In this document: positions 34,602 through 44,641 of the stretch, one piece after another
How positions within the stretch are numbered: position 1 is the stretch's first letter
Layout of the letters: every line of letters starts with the position of its first letter
NCBI GenBank assembly: GCA_028279445.1
Contig: JANQNT010000023.1
Span: forward strand, 434,001-498,000
Length of the DNA stretch: 64,000 nucleotides
Direction: 5' to 3'
DNA from: Tepidamorphaceae bacterium
Lineage (GTDB): Bacteria; Pseudomonadota; Alphaproteobacteria; Rhizobiales; Tepidamorphaceae
Notes under the pieces: generated by a model
The model's input: the letters and a program-made list of their open reading frames with translations, nothing else
Database searches by the model: none
Told to the model about the DNA's origin: nothing
Position numbers and translations under genes: made by a program

Positions 34602-34682
34602 ATTTGCCCTCCTTCCCGGAGAGACATCCGCCGCAGGATTCCTGCGGACGGGTGTGCTGGGGGTTTATTCGGAGGGGTTCAA

Positions 34683-36050
34683 ATGGAAGAACAAATCGCT
34701 GAATTGGCGGCTAAGGTCGCCGCGCTTGAATCCAGCACCACCAACACGATGTTCGCGGAGACCTACTACTACCTGACCATTCCGCTCATGGTGCTGATTC
34801 ACGCCGGCTTCCTGGCTTACGAGATGGGGGCCTCACGCCAGAAGAACGTGCTCGCGTCGGGGATCAAGAACATCCTCGCCTTCGCGTTCATGGTCCCAAC
34901 ATTCTATTTCTTCGGTTGGTGGGTCTATTGGGCCTTCCCGACCGGTTTCACGCTGAGCGCGGGACCAAACGAAATCAGCGGCATGGCCTATGCCACGGAG
35001 ATCGCCGCTCCCTGGGTCGAATACATGGGTCCGAACATTTCCGACAATGCGTCCGGCGTGTTCGTCGGCGCCTTCACGCTGTTTGCGGCAACGACCGCGT
35101 CGATCTTCTCCGGCGCGGTGATCGAACGCATCCAGGTGGTCGGCTTCGTCATCCTCGCTATCGTGCTGGGATCATTCGCCTGGGTCGTCGCCGCGGCCTG
35201 GGGCTGGCACGCCGATGGGTGGCTGGTGCAGCAATGGGGCTACCACGACTTCGGCGCGGCAGGCCTTGTCCACGCCGTGGCCGGGTTCTTTGCCCTTGGC
35301 GTGCTGATCAACCTCGGCCCGCGCATCGGCAAGTTCAACGCCGATGGCAGCGCCAACCATATCGCCCCGCACAATCTGCCGTTCCTGCTGGTCGGCTTGA
35401 TGCTGATCATCGTCGGCTTCTGGGGCTTCCTGATGGCCTGCATCATCGTGCCGGGTGAGGCTTGGTCCTGGTACAGCGACAAGTTCTCGACCATCTACGG
35501 CACCCCGATCACGCTCTCGGCGCTGGCCTTCAATATCCTGATGGGCTTTGCCGGCGGCATCATCGGCGCATGGATGGTGACCCGCGATCCGTTCTGGATG
35601 ATGTCGGGCGCGCTGGCAGGCATTATCGCCTGTGCGTCGGGCCTCGACCTGTGGTGGCCGCCACTGGCCTTTGCCATCGGTTTCGTCGGTGGCGCCATCC
35701 TCAAGCCCGCAGCCGCGGTGCTGGAGAAGTGGGGCATCGATGATGCGGTCGGCGCGGTCACCGTGCACGGCACCGTGGGCATCTGGGGCGTTATGGCCGT
35801 TGGCATCTTCGCCGCTGGCTACCCGGCGCTGCAGGGCGATCCGGGCATTGCGACCACGTCGTTTGTCGGCCAGCTCGTCGGATCGGTGGTGATGTTCCTG
35901 CTTGGTTTCGTGCCCGGCTACGTCGTATCGCTGATCCTGAAGAGCGTCGGATTGCTGAGGGTTGGCGAGGCCGCCGAGATCAACGGCCTCGACGTCACCA
36001 AGGTGCCGTCCACCGCATATCCGGAAGGCATCAACGCGCCCGCCGAGTGA
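34683..36050 (+). CDS. amt: Ammonium transporter (Amt family)
   Basis: A 455-residue Amt channel with eleven helices. The twin-histidine pore is visible as GAAGLVHAVAGFFALG and AVTVHGTVGIWGVMAVG. The N-terminus is a charged, heptad-like stretch (EEQIAELAAKVAALESS) in place of a signal peptide. GGAGGGG precedes the ATG. No glnK gene is adjacent. Instead a 62-residue membrane protein follows by 27 bases, then strong hairpins. Breakdown of methylated amines releases nitrogen through glutamate, and the closeness to the C1 locus may reflect shared nitrogen physiology. No NtrC/sigma-54 site was seen. Confidence 0.95.
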   Translation: MEEQIAELAAKVAALESSTTNTMFAETYYYLTIPLMVLIHAGFLAYEMGASRQKNVLASGIKNILAFAFMVPTFYFFGWWVYWAFPTGFTLSAGPNEISGMAYATEIAAPWVEYMGPNISDNASGVFVGAFTLFAATTASIFSGAVIERIQVVGFVILAIVLGSFAWVVAAAWGWHADGWLVQQWGYHDFGAAGLVHAVAGFFALGVLINLGPRIGKFNADGSANHIAPHNLPFLLVGLMLIIVGFWGFLMACIIVPGEAWSWYSDKFSTIYGTPITLSALAFNILMGFAGGIIGAWMVTRDPFWMMSGALAGIIACASGLDLWWPPLAFAIGFVGGAILKPAAAVLEKWGIDDAVGAVTVHGTVGIWGVMAVGIFAAGYPALQGDPGIATTSFVGQLVGSVVMFLLGFVPGYVVSLILKSVGLLRVGEAAEINGLDVTKVPSTAYPEGINAPAE

Positions 36051-36077
36051 TCGGGACAATAAGAGGAGACAACGATC

Positions 36078-36266
36078 ATGGGTTCACCAGTCGATACCTG
36101 GAACGATATCGCCGGGCCGATGTACATGGGCGCCAACAGCTCCTGGGAAGTCATCTGGCTTCTCGTGGCAATCGCCCTGTGCATCCTGCCGCTGATTGTC
36201 GGCAGCAAGCACGAGCTCGACGCCTACAAGAAGGTCGCGAACAACGGCGACCATCCGAAAGGGTGA
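36078..36266 (+). CDS. 62-residue single-helix membrane protein downstream of amt
   Basis: Not recognised. It starts at an ATG preceded by GAGGAG. One membrane helix is predicted at about residues 22-42 (SSWEVIWLLVAIALCILPLI), with a short acidic N-terminus and a charged C-terminus (KHELDAYKKVANNGDHPKG). It shares the amt transcript, with a 27-base gap and a terminator after it. It could be an accessory subunit or regulator of the transporter. That is inference from position only. Confidence 0.7.
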   Translation: MGSPVDTWNDIAGPMYMGANSSWEVIWLLVAIALCILPLIVGSKHELDAYKKVANNGDHPKG

Positions 36267-36275
36267 CGTAGTCCC

Positions 36276-36356
36276 CCCGGACGCGCATCGCGCGTCCGGG
36301 TCATCCGACTGCGAATGAAACAAAGGCCGCCGGTCCGCCGGCGGTCTTTTTTATTT
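36276..36356 (+). terminator. Double hairpin terminator of the amt operon
   Basis: First a perfect 11-bp stem (CCCGGACGCGC / GCGCGTCCGGG, loop ATC, 36276-36300) without T-run. Then an 8-bp stem (GCCGCCGG / CCGGCGGT, 36326-36345) followed by C and TTTTTT at 36347-36352. The second is a classical rho-independent terminator. Confidence 0.9.
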
Positions 36357-36423
36357 GGCCGCTCGGCTTGTTTGCTTCCCTGTGGCGGTTGCGCCGCTTC
36401 GCGCCGCCTAGTCAGGCCGCGCT

Positions 36424-36640
36424 GTTCCATTCCGCTCACGGCGAGTTCGCTATCGCTCACCGCCTCCGCGAGGGCGCGCTTTCGCGCGGGCGTCCGGTCG
36501 GACGCCTGGGTTCGTTCCACGCGCCGACTTAACGCTTGGCACCCAGGCACGCGACTGCGTGCCCGGCCGTTCAGGCCGCCCCCGCGGAGGCGTCGAGCGG
36601 AGCGAGACTTGCCGTGAGCGGAATAAAGCGCAGCGCACTG
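36424..36640. repeat. Intergenic mosaic repeat, family 2 copy B
   Basis: About 215 bases without a gene, opening with TTCCATTCCGCTCACG and closing with CCGTGAGCGGAATAAA, so the ends are inverted. The segment 36531-36568 is nearly identical to the reverse complement of 22841-22876, making it an inverted copy of the element at 22.7-23.0 kb. It also carries several short palindromes (for example GTCCGGTCGGAC). It separates the amt operon from the trimethylamine locus and fills the rest of the gap 36357-36658. Confidence 0.75.
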
Positions 36641-36658
36641 GCGTGAGCGGCAAAACAG

Positions 36659-37987
36659 CTATCCCGCGTCGCGGCGGGCGGCGGCGTTCTCGCGGGCATC
36701 GACGACCCAGCGATACCAGTGATCGGCGATGTCGAGGAAGAAGGGGCGTCCGCCGAAGTAGTAGGGCCTCGCGCCGAGCGTCGTGTGCGCGTAGGCGGTC
36801 TCGCCGCACGGATCGCCAAGCGCACGGTAGCCGGCCTTCATGCCGAGATAGGGCGCCACCGCGACGCCGGAGCCGGAAAAGCCCATGGCGTAGACGACGC
36901 CATCGCGCTCGCCGACCTGCGGCATGTGGCCGAAGCTGTAGCCGGTATTGCCGGACCAGCAATGGGTCAGCTTGACGCCATCCAGCGCCGGCCAGATGTC
37001 ACGCATGGTTTCGTGCAATCGGCTGGCTGCGGCGGCGGGGGCGATCTGCCGGATCGACGCGCGTCCGCCGAACAGGATGCGGGTCTCGTCGGGCGACAGG
37101 CGGAAGTAGGAGTGGCGGGCGCGGGTCTCGACCATCATCCGCTTGCCCGGTGCCAGTTCCTGCAGCAGGTCGCGCGGCAGCGGCTGGGTGGCGATGATGT
37201 AGCTCGGCAGCGGAAAGACGCGACGGCGGAACCAGCCGAAACGCCCCACCGTGTAGCCGTTGGTCGCCATGATCGCCTTCCCGGCGCGGATTTCGCCCGA
37301 GGCGGTACGCGCGAGGAACGCGTTGCCCTCCCGTGTCACGGCCTCCACCGGGCACTCGCGCACCACCGTCACGCCACGGCGCAGCGCGGCGTCCATCAGC
37401 CCGTCGTGGAACTTGCGCGGATGCAGCGCGGCGTGGCCGGGAAACAGGATCGCGCCGAAGTAGCGCTTCGTCCCGATTTCCCTTGCCAGCTCATCGCGGC
37501 CGATCGTGACCATATCGAAATCGGCCACCGCCTTGATGTTGGCGACGAGTTGCTTCTGAGCTTCGAACTGCGCCCTGGTCCAGGCGAGCTGGATGCGGCC
37601 GGTGACCTTGAAATCGCAGGCGATCTGCTCGCGCTCGATCAGCCCGCGGGCATGGTCGAAGGCGGCCTGCGCTTCCTCGTAGACGCCACGCGCGGCGGTC
37701 TCCCCGAAGCGCTTGACCATGGTCTCGAAGGGCAGACGCGGATGGGCGCCGAACATGCCGCCATTGCGCGTCGAAGCCCCCTCGCCCGGTACGCCGGCAT
37801 CGATCACCACGACGCGGGCGCCTTCGTCGGCGCAGGCGATTGCCGCGCTCAGGCCGGTGAAGCCGGCGCCGACAATGACGACATCGGCTGTCGCAGGTGG
37901 GCTGGAGGGCAGATCAGGCAGCGGCGCGCCGTCGTCCCACCAATAGGGACGCCCCGGCTCGGCCGCATCGTCGGCGAACAACTTCAC
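36659..37987 (-). CDS. FAD-dependent oxidoreductase (DAO/PuuB-OrdL type)
   Basis: A 442-residue flavoprotein of the D-amino-acid-oxidase fold. The FAD motif is VVIVGAGFTGLSAAIACADEGARVVVID near residue 36. ASTRNGGMFGAHPRLPFE is the PuuB/OrdL-type segment, and GVVYAMGFSGSGVAVAPYLG is the C-terminal FAD contact. Such enzymes oxidise secondary amines or N-methyl amino acids. The GTG start lies 19 bases after the tdm stop, so it is the last gene of the trimethylamine transcript. The substrate is unproven. An amine produced by Tdm is one possibility. Confidence 0.87.
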   Translation of the reverse strand: MKLFADDAAEPGRPYWWDDGAPLPDLPSSPPATADVVIVGAGFTGLSAAIACADEGARVVVIDAGVPGEGASTRNGGMFGAHPRLPFETMVKRFGETAARGVYEEAQAAFDHARGLIEREQIACDFKVTGRIQLAWTRAQFEAQKQLVANIKAVADFDMVTIGRDELAREIGTKRYFGAILFPGHAALHPRKFHDGLMDAALRRGVTVVRECPVEAVTREGNAFLARTASGEIRAGKAIMATNGYTVGRFGWFRRRVFPLPSYIIATQPLPRDLLQELAPGKRMMVETRARHSYFRLSPDETRILFGGRASIRQIAPAAAASRLHETMRDIWPALDGVKLTHCWSGNTGYSFGHMPQVGERDGVVYAMGFSGSGVAVAPYLGMKAGYRALGDPCGETAYAHTTLGARPYYFGGRPFFLDIADHWYRWVVDARENAAARRDAG

Positions 37988-38006
37988 GACATGCGTCCCG
38001 GCCGGC

Positions 38007-40376
38007 TCAGGCGTAGTTGCCCTTCACCCGCTCCTTGGTGGGATCGAAGTGGGGGAAGGCCACCACGCTCGCCTTGAGGCGCTTCTGCTGGCCATCAAGC
38101 TGGCCCACCTCAACGGAAGTGCCGGGTTCGGCATGGGTCACGTCCATGCGCGCCAACGCGATCACCTTGCCGAGGATCGGCGATTTGACCGCTGAGGTGA
38201 TCTCGCCGACCTGCGCCTTGCCGATGCGGATACAGTCGCCGGTCGCCGGCACCACGCCGCTCTCGATATCGAGGCCGACGAGCTTCCTCTGCGGATGGGC
38301 CTTGCGCTCCTCGATCGCCGCGCGACCTATAAAATCGTCGTTCTTGGATTTCAGCGGCACGGTGAAACCGATGCCAGCCTCGAACGGATTGGTCTGGTCG
38401 CAGAACTCGTAACCGGCGAAGACCAGGCCTGCCTCGATGCGCAGGATGTTCAGCGCCGTCAGACCCAGCGGCACAAGCCCCTTTGGTTCGCCAGCCGCCC
38501 AGATCGCGTCGAACACCGCTTCGGCGTCCTTGGGGTGGCAGAACACCTCGTAACCCAGTTCACCGGAATAGCCGGTGCGGCTGACGACGCAGGCCGGTCC
38601 GTGGAAGTCGCCGACGCGCCCGACGGTGAAGCGGAACCAGGGCAGTTCCCCGATGGTCGGCTGGGTCGGTGGTGTCCAGATCACCTCGTTCAGGATGTCG
38701 CGCGACAGCGGCCCCTGCACCGCCACGTTGTGCAACTGGTCGGTGGAGGACCGCACCCAGGCGTTCATGCCGTTCTTTTCCGCCTGCTTGCGCAGCCACA
38801 GGCCGGATTCGTCGTTGCCGCCGACCCAGCGGAAATTGGTGTCGCCGAGGCGGAACACCGTGCCGTCGTCGATCATGCCGCCGTGCTCGTAGCACATCGC
38901 GGTGTAGACCACCTGGCCGACGGAGAGCTTGGCGATGTTGCGGGTGACGCAAAGCTGCAGCAGCGCCTCCGCGTCGGGACCGGTCACTTCGTATTTGCGC
39001 AGCGGCGAGAGGTCCATGATCGCCGCCTTCTCGCGGCAGGCCCAGTACTCCGCGATGGCGCCGTGATTGGTCATCTGGTTGGGCAGCCAGTAACCGTTGT
39101 ATTCCGCGAAATCGCGGGTGTGCCGGGCAAAGCAGTCATGAAAGCCCGTCTTCTTGGTCTCTTCCACATCCGACTCCGGTGTCTTGCGCCAGCCGATCGA
39201 GCGCTTGAAGTCCTCGTTCTCCCCGTAGACGCGCACCTGGATATCGGTCGGGTTCCAGCCGTTGGCGGGATCGATATCGCAGGGGCAGGCCGACGACACG
39301 CAGACCAGATCGGTCAGCGCCCGCAGCATCACGTAGTCGCCGGGTCGCGACCACGGATCGTCCATGCCGATCGCGTTGGTGTCGTCGAGCATGGTGTTGA
39401 AGAAGAAGTTGATCGCCGGCCAGCCGCCGCGCGGACGCACGTCGTATTGCGCCAGGTCCGCGTTGATGTTGTCGGAGCAGTTGACGTGGCCGGGATAGCC
39501 CATGTCCTCGTAGTAGCGCGCGGTGCAGGCGAGCCCGAAGGTGTCGTGGCGCCCGCAGGTGTCCTGGACGATCTCCACCAGTGGCTCGTGATCGACGCTG
39601 AAGTACTTCGAGAAGATGCCGGGCGCGGGATAGAGCGTGCCCATCAGCGAGCGCGTCGTCGTCGGATCGATGTCGCGCTCAAGCCCCGCATCGAGCGCGC
39701 GCTGCGACAGCGCCTGGAAGTCGGAACACTCGCGTCCCTGGATGTCGAGGATCTGGATGAACTGGCCGGCCTTGACCGTGTAGGACTTCGCCTCGCCCGG
39801 CTGGAGGTTGATGTCGGTGAGCGGATCGGCCAGCGGATCGGGCGGCGCAAGGCCGCCCTTGCCTTCGCCGGGTTCGGCACGGCGCACGTAAAGCACCACC
39901 TCGGTGGGCGCATCCTGTGCTTCGGGAAGCATCGGGCCGCCCGGCGCGCAGACAATCAGCAACCCATCGCTTGCGGCCTGGAACGTCGCCATGTCGCCGG
40001 CGCGCGAACCGCCATCGAAGACGCGCACCGCATCGCCTCTGGCCAGATCGAAACCGGCCGCATCGAGCGCGCGCAGCACCTTGGCACCCGATGCGTCAGC
40101 GCTGAGTGCGGCCTTGATGCCGCTGGCCTCACCAGACCCCTTGGCGCCGATCCTGCCCGCGTCGGAGGTTCCATCGGGGGCGAAGAAGACGAGTTCCACG
40201 GGCTGCAGCCCTTCGCGGTCGAGGATGGAGAACTCGTCGCCCCGATCGATCTTCACCGCGCGCGAGCCGCCGCCCGGCACCGGATGACGCTCGACCCCGT
40301 GAGGCAGCACGGTCAGCCCCGGCGTGATGACGCCGGCGCGTTCATAAGGCGTTTCGAAGGCAGGTTTGATGCCCAT
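38007..40376 (-). CDS. tdm: Trimethylamine-N-oxide demethylase Tdm (DUF1989-GcvT fusion)
   Basis: A 789-residue cytosolic fusion that matches known Tdm proteins, which split TMAO into dimethylamine and formaldehyde. Residues about 180-375 form the DUF1989 domain with the three zinc-type cysteines C274 (DTCGRHD) and C364/C366 (SACPCDID). Residues about 415-785 form a GcvT-like tetrahydrofolate-binding domain (LRKYEVTGPDAEALLQ, VVSRTGYSGELGYEVFC, LRIEAGLVFAGYEF), which channels the formaldehyde. The start overlaps the permease stop (TGATG). Position directly after a TMAO-type transporter and tmm makes this assignment firm. Confidence 0.93.
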   Translation of the reverse strand: MGIKPAFETPYERAGVITPGLTVLPHGVERHPVPGGGSRAVKIDRGDEFSILDREGLQPVELVFFAPDGTSDAGRIGAKGSGEASGIKAALSADASGAKVLRALDAAGFDLARGDAVRVFDGGSRAGDMATFQAASDGLLIVCAPGGPMLPEAQDAPTEVVLYVRRAEPGEGKGGLAPPDPLADPLTDINLQPGEAKSYTVKAGQFIQILDIQGRECSDFQALSQRALDAGLERDIDPTTTRSLMGTLYPAPGIFSKYFSVDHEPLVEIVQDTCGRHDTFGLACTARYYEDMGYPGHVNCSDNINADLAQYDVRPRGGWPAINFFFNTMLDDTNAIGMDDPWSRPGDYVMLRALTDLVCVSSACPCDIDPANGWNPTDIQVRVYGENEDFKRSIGWRKTPESDVEETKKTGFHDCFARHTRDFAEYNGYWLPNQMTNHGAIAEYWACREKAAIMDLSPLRKYEVTGPDAEALLQLCVTRNIAKLSVGQVVYTAMCYEHGGMIDDGTVFRLGDTNFRWVGGNDESGLWLRKQAEKNGMNAWVRSSTDQLHNVAVQGPLSRDILNEVIWTPPTQPTIGELPWFRFTVGRVGDFHGPACVVSRTGYSGELGYEVFCHPKDAEAVFDAIWAAGEPKGLVPLGLTALNILRIEAGLVFAGYEFCDQTNPFEAGIGFTVPLKSKNDDFIGRAAIEERKAHPQRKLVGLDIESGVVPATGDCIRIGKAQVGEITSAVKSPILGKVIALARMDVTHAEPGTSVEVGQLDGQQKRLKASVVAFPHFDPTKERVKGNYA

Positions 40377-42340
40377 CAGTCGATCCCCAGTGCTTTCTTA
40401 CGGTCCGCCGACCAGCGCATGGCCAGGTGGTCGACCATCAGTCCCATGAAGGCGACGCACAGACCCAGGACCAGCCCCTTGCCCACATCTGTCGCAGATA
40501 GGGCGCGTTGCATCTCCTGACCCAGGTCGCGGGTGCCGATGAAGGCGGCGATGATGACCATGAACAGCGAGAACATCACCGTCTGGTTGATGCCGACCAT
40601 GATGGTGGGCAGCGCCAGCGGCAGCTTCACGGTCCACAGTTTCTGGCGGCGCGTGGCGCCGGACATGTCGGCGGCCTCGATCAGCTCCGGCGGCACGCCG
40701 CGCAGGCCCTCGATTGTGTAGCGGCACATCGGCACCATGCCGAAGACGATCACCGCGCCGATCGCCGCGACATCGTTGACGCCGAACAGCATCACCACCG
40801 GTATGAGATAGATGAAGCTCGGGAAGGTCTGCGCCGTGTCGCAGATCAGCAGCGCGATCTTGGCCCTGCCCTCGCTGCGCGATGCCCATACGCCGAGCGG
40901 CAGGCCGATCATCATCGAGATGATCACCGCGAAGGTGATCATGTAGGCGGTGATCATCGCCCGGTCCCACCAGCCGGACATGGCGATCAGCCCGGCATAG
41001 GCCAGGCACACCAGCGCGGAGCGCGCGCCGCCGATCATCCAGCCGATGCCGGCGAGGAACGTCAGGACGGCGGCGAAGGGCAGCCACTGATAGGCGTTCT
41101 GCAAAGGCACGAGGATCCAGACGATCAGGAAGGAGCGCAGCGCCAGCGTGATCGGATCGAGCAGGACCAGCATCCAGTCGACGCCGGCGTCGAACTGCTT
41201 CGACAGCGTGAAGGCCTGGCGGCGCTTGATTTCATGCGCCTCGGGAATGAATGCGGCAAGCGTGAAGGCAACCGCGATGAGCGCCAGCCAGATCAGCAGC
41301 AGCTTGTTGCGCACCCACCAAGGCGTGCCGCGCTCGAAGTGCACCGGCTGGCGATAGGCCCAGGCCTTGGAGCAGCGGTCCAGCGTGATGGCCAGCAGCA
41401 CGATGGTGATGCCGATCTCGATGGAGCGGCCCATGCGCAGCGCCTGCAGCAGTTGCAGCAGCTTCTCGCCGAGACCGGGCATGCCGATGAAGCTCGCCAG
41501 CACGACCATCGCCAGCGACTGCATGATGACCTGGTTGACGCCGACGAGGATCTCGGTGCGTGCGGTGGGCACACGGGCATGGCGCAAGAGCTGCCAGCGC
41601 GTCGAGCCGCACATCTGACCGCTCTCGATCACCTCCGGCGGCACCTTCTTGAGGCCGAGCACGGTCATGCGGATCATCGGCGGAGTGGCGAAGATGATGG
41701 TGACGATGGCGCCGGCCTTGGGGCCAAGCCCGATGAACACCACCACCGGGATCATGTAGGCGAAATGGGGCAGCGACTGCGCGATGTTGAGCACCGGATT
41801 GAGCACGGCCTCAAAGCGCGGATAGCGCCAGGCGAGCAGGCCCATGACGAGGCCGAGCGCCACCGCCAGCGGCACCGCGACGACGATGACCGACATCGTC
41901 TCCATGGCCCATTCCCACTGGCCCATGACGGCGATCCACACGAAGGTGCCGCCCGACAGCAACGCCAGCCGCCAGCCGCCGAGCGCGTAACCGACGACGC
42001 CGGCGGTGACGGCGATCACGGTCCAGGGAATCGGGCCGATGCGCGGCCAGCGGTTCTTGCCGTAGAGCAGGTTGGCGGTGATGTCGATCAGCCACTCCAC
42101 CCCGTCGGCGAAGGCGCGCGTCAGGTAGATCAGGCCGAGGTCGTCCTTCAGAAAGGCGAAGGTCCAGTTGATCCAGTCGGCAAACGGCAGCACGAACCAG
42201 TCCGGCGGGCGGATCAGCCCGTCCGGCAGCGCCACCTTGGCAGCCGCCAACAGCACCGCCGCGACGACGATCATCTGACCGATGCGCTGGTCGCGCTGCG
42301 GTGTCGCGATGGCCGGTGCGGGGATGGCGGCGTCGGTCAC
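40376..42340 (-). CDS. TMAO/betaine-type ABC transporter permease, two fused domains
   Basis: A 654-residue inner-membrane protein in which two OpuAB/ProW-like permease domains are fused. Two EAA-type loops are visible: KKVPPEVIESGQMCGSTRWQ followed by ARVPTARTEILVGVNQVI (first half) and RGVPPELIEAADMSGATRRQ followed by LPLALPTIMVGINQTVMFSL (second half). It corresponds to the membrane component of TmoXVW; I do not assign the letter V or W. GTG start overlaps the ATPase stop (GTGA at 42337-42340). Same transcript as tdm. Confidence 0.9.
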   Translation of the reverse strand: MTDAAIPAPAIATPQRDQRIGQMIVVAAVLLAAAKVALPDGLIRPPDWFVLPFADWINWTFAFLKDDLGLIYLTRAFADGVEWLIDITANLLYGKNRWPRIGPIPWTVIAVTAGVVGYALGGWRLALLSGGTFVWIAVMGQWEWAMETMSVIVVAVPLAVALGLVMGLLAWRYPRFEAVLNPVLNIAQSLPHFAYMIPVVVFIGLGPKAGAIVTIIFATPPMIRMTVLGLKKVPPEVIESGQMCGSTRWQLLRHARVPTARTEILVGVNQVIMQSLAMVVLASFIGMPGLGEKLLQLLQALRMGRSIEIGITIVLLAITLDRCSKAWAYRQPVHFERGTPWWVRNKLLLIWLALIAVAFTLAAFIPEAHEIKRRQAFTLSKQFDAGVDWMLVLLDPITLALRSFLIVWILVPLQNAYQWLPFAAVLTFLAGIGWMIGGARSALVCLAYAGLIAMSGWWDRAMITAYMITFAVIISMMIGLPLGVWASRSEGRAKIALLICDTAQTFPSFIYLIPVVMLFGVNDVAAIGAVIVFGMVPMCRYTIEGLRGVPPELIEAADMSGATRRQKLWTVKLPLALPTIMVGINQTVMFSLFMVIIAAFIGTRDLGQEMQRALSATDVGKGLVLGLCVAFMGLMVDHLAMRWSADRKKALGID

Positions 42341-43368
42341 GGCTGTTCTCCGAACAGCACATCGAGGGCATCCTGGCGCTTGAGGACACCGACCAGCTTG
42401 CCGGAGGTATCGGCGACCGGCAGGCGGGCGCGCTTGTCCTCCACCAGCCGCCGGGCGATGTCGTGGATCGTCGCGGTGGCCGCAACGGGATCGCCCCTGG
42501 GCGCGGCACCCTTGACCGGTCCGGCCAGATGGCCGGCATGGACGACATGTGCCTTGTCGATGTCCTCGATGAACTTGGCCACGTAGTCGGTGGCCGGATC
42601 GAGCACGATGCGGTCGGGGGTGTCGACCTGCTCGATGGCGCCGTCCTTCATGATGGCGATGCGGTCGGCAAGACGCAGCGCCTCGTCGAAGTCGTGGGTG
42701 ATGAAGACGATCGTCTTGCCGAGCATGTCCTGCAGGCGCAGGAACTCGTCCTGCATCTCGCGGCGGATCAGCGGATCGAGCGCCGAGAACGGCTCGTCGA
42801 GGAACCAGATGTCGGGCTCGATGGCCAGCGAGCGGGCAATGCCGACGCGCTGCTGCTGGCCGCCGGAGAGTTCGCGCGGGAAGTAGTCCTCGCGGCCCTC
42901 CAGCCCGACCAGCTTGATGACATCGAGCGCCCGGGCGCGGCGGTCGTGGCGGTCCTGACCGCGCATCTCCAGCGGATAGGCGACGTTCTCCAGAACGGTG
43001 CGGTTGGGCAGCAGGGCGAAGTTCTGGAACACCATGCCCATCTTGTTGCGGCGCAGTTCGATGAGGCCGTTCTCGTCGAGCGCGCCGATGTCCTGTTCCT
43101 CGACCGTGACGGTGCCGCTGGTTACCTCGACCAGGCGCGACAGGCAGCGCACCAGCGTCGACTTGCCGGACCCCGAAAGGCCCATGATGACCAGCATCTC
43201 GCCGGCAGCAATGTCGAGCGTGACGTCGCGCGCGGCGGCGATGTAGCCGGCGCGGCGGATATCCTCAAACGAGGGCGTGTCGGAGACGCCCGCCAGATAG
43301 CTCTCCGGGGTCTTGCCGTAGAGCTTCCAGACGCCGCGACACGATATGACCGGCTGTGCATCGGCCAT
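42337..43368 (-). CDS. TMAO/betaine-type ABC transporter ATPase with CBS-like tail
   Basis: A 343-residue ProV/OpuAA-like ATPase. Walker A GLSGSGKST, Q-loop MVFQNFALLPNRTVLENVAY, signature LSGGQQQRVGIARSLA and Walker B IWFLDEPFSALDPLIRREMQ are all present. The last 70 residues resemble a CBS domain (ATIHDIARRLVEDKRARLPV), which in ProV-like proteins senses ionic strength. A 25-residue insertion before Walker A (YLAGVSDTPSFEDIRRAG) is typical of this subgroup. ATG at 43368 is used; a GTG one codon upstream is possible. ATPase component of TmoXVW. Confidence 0.92.
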   Translation of the reverse strand: MADAQPVISCRGVWKLYGKTPESYLAGVSDTPSFEDIRRAGYIAAARDVTLDIAAGEMLVIMGLSGSGKSTLVRCLSRLVEVTSGTVTVEEQDIGALDENGLIELRRNKMGMVFQNFALLPNRTVLENVAYPLEMRGQDRHDRRARALDVIKLVGLEGREDYFPRELSGGQQQRVGIARSLAIEPDIWFLDEPFSALDPLIRREMQDEFLRLQDMLGKTIVFITHDFDEALRLADRIAIMKDGAIEQVDTPDRIVLDPATDYVAKFIEDIDKAHVVHAGHLAGPVKGAAPRGDPVAATATIHDIARRLVEDKRARLPVADTSGKLVGVLKRQDALDVLFGEQP

Positions 43369-43447
43369 CACATGAGGCTCCCGGACATGATCCGAACACG
43401 TGTCGCATGCCCCGGCAGGACAGCCGGGACATGCGTTCTCGAAGCTG

Positions 43448-44641
<1,194 letters not shown>

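Noticed and set aside
34180..34682. Search for an NtrC/sigma-54 promoter before amt
   Set aside because: No TGGCAC-N5-TTGC-like element was found in the gap.
38295..40520. Open frame of 741 codons on the plus strand
   Set aside because: It is antisense to tdm, which has unmistakable DUF1989 and GcvT motifs. The antisense product is Arg/His/Asp-rich with no domain, a by-product of high GC third positions.
40508..42586. 692-codon plus-strand frame
   Set aside because: Antisense to the fused ABC permease; low-complexity His/Asp/Arg composition.
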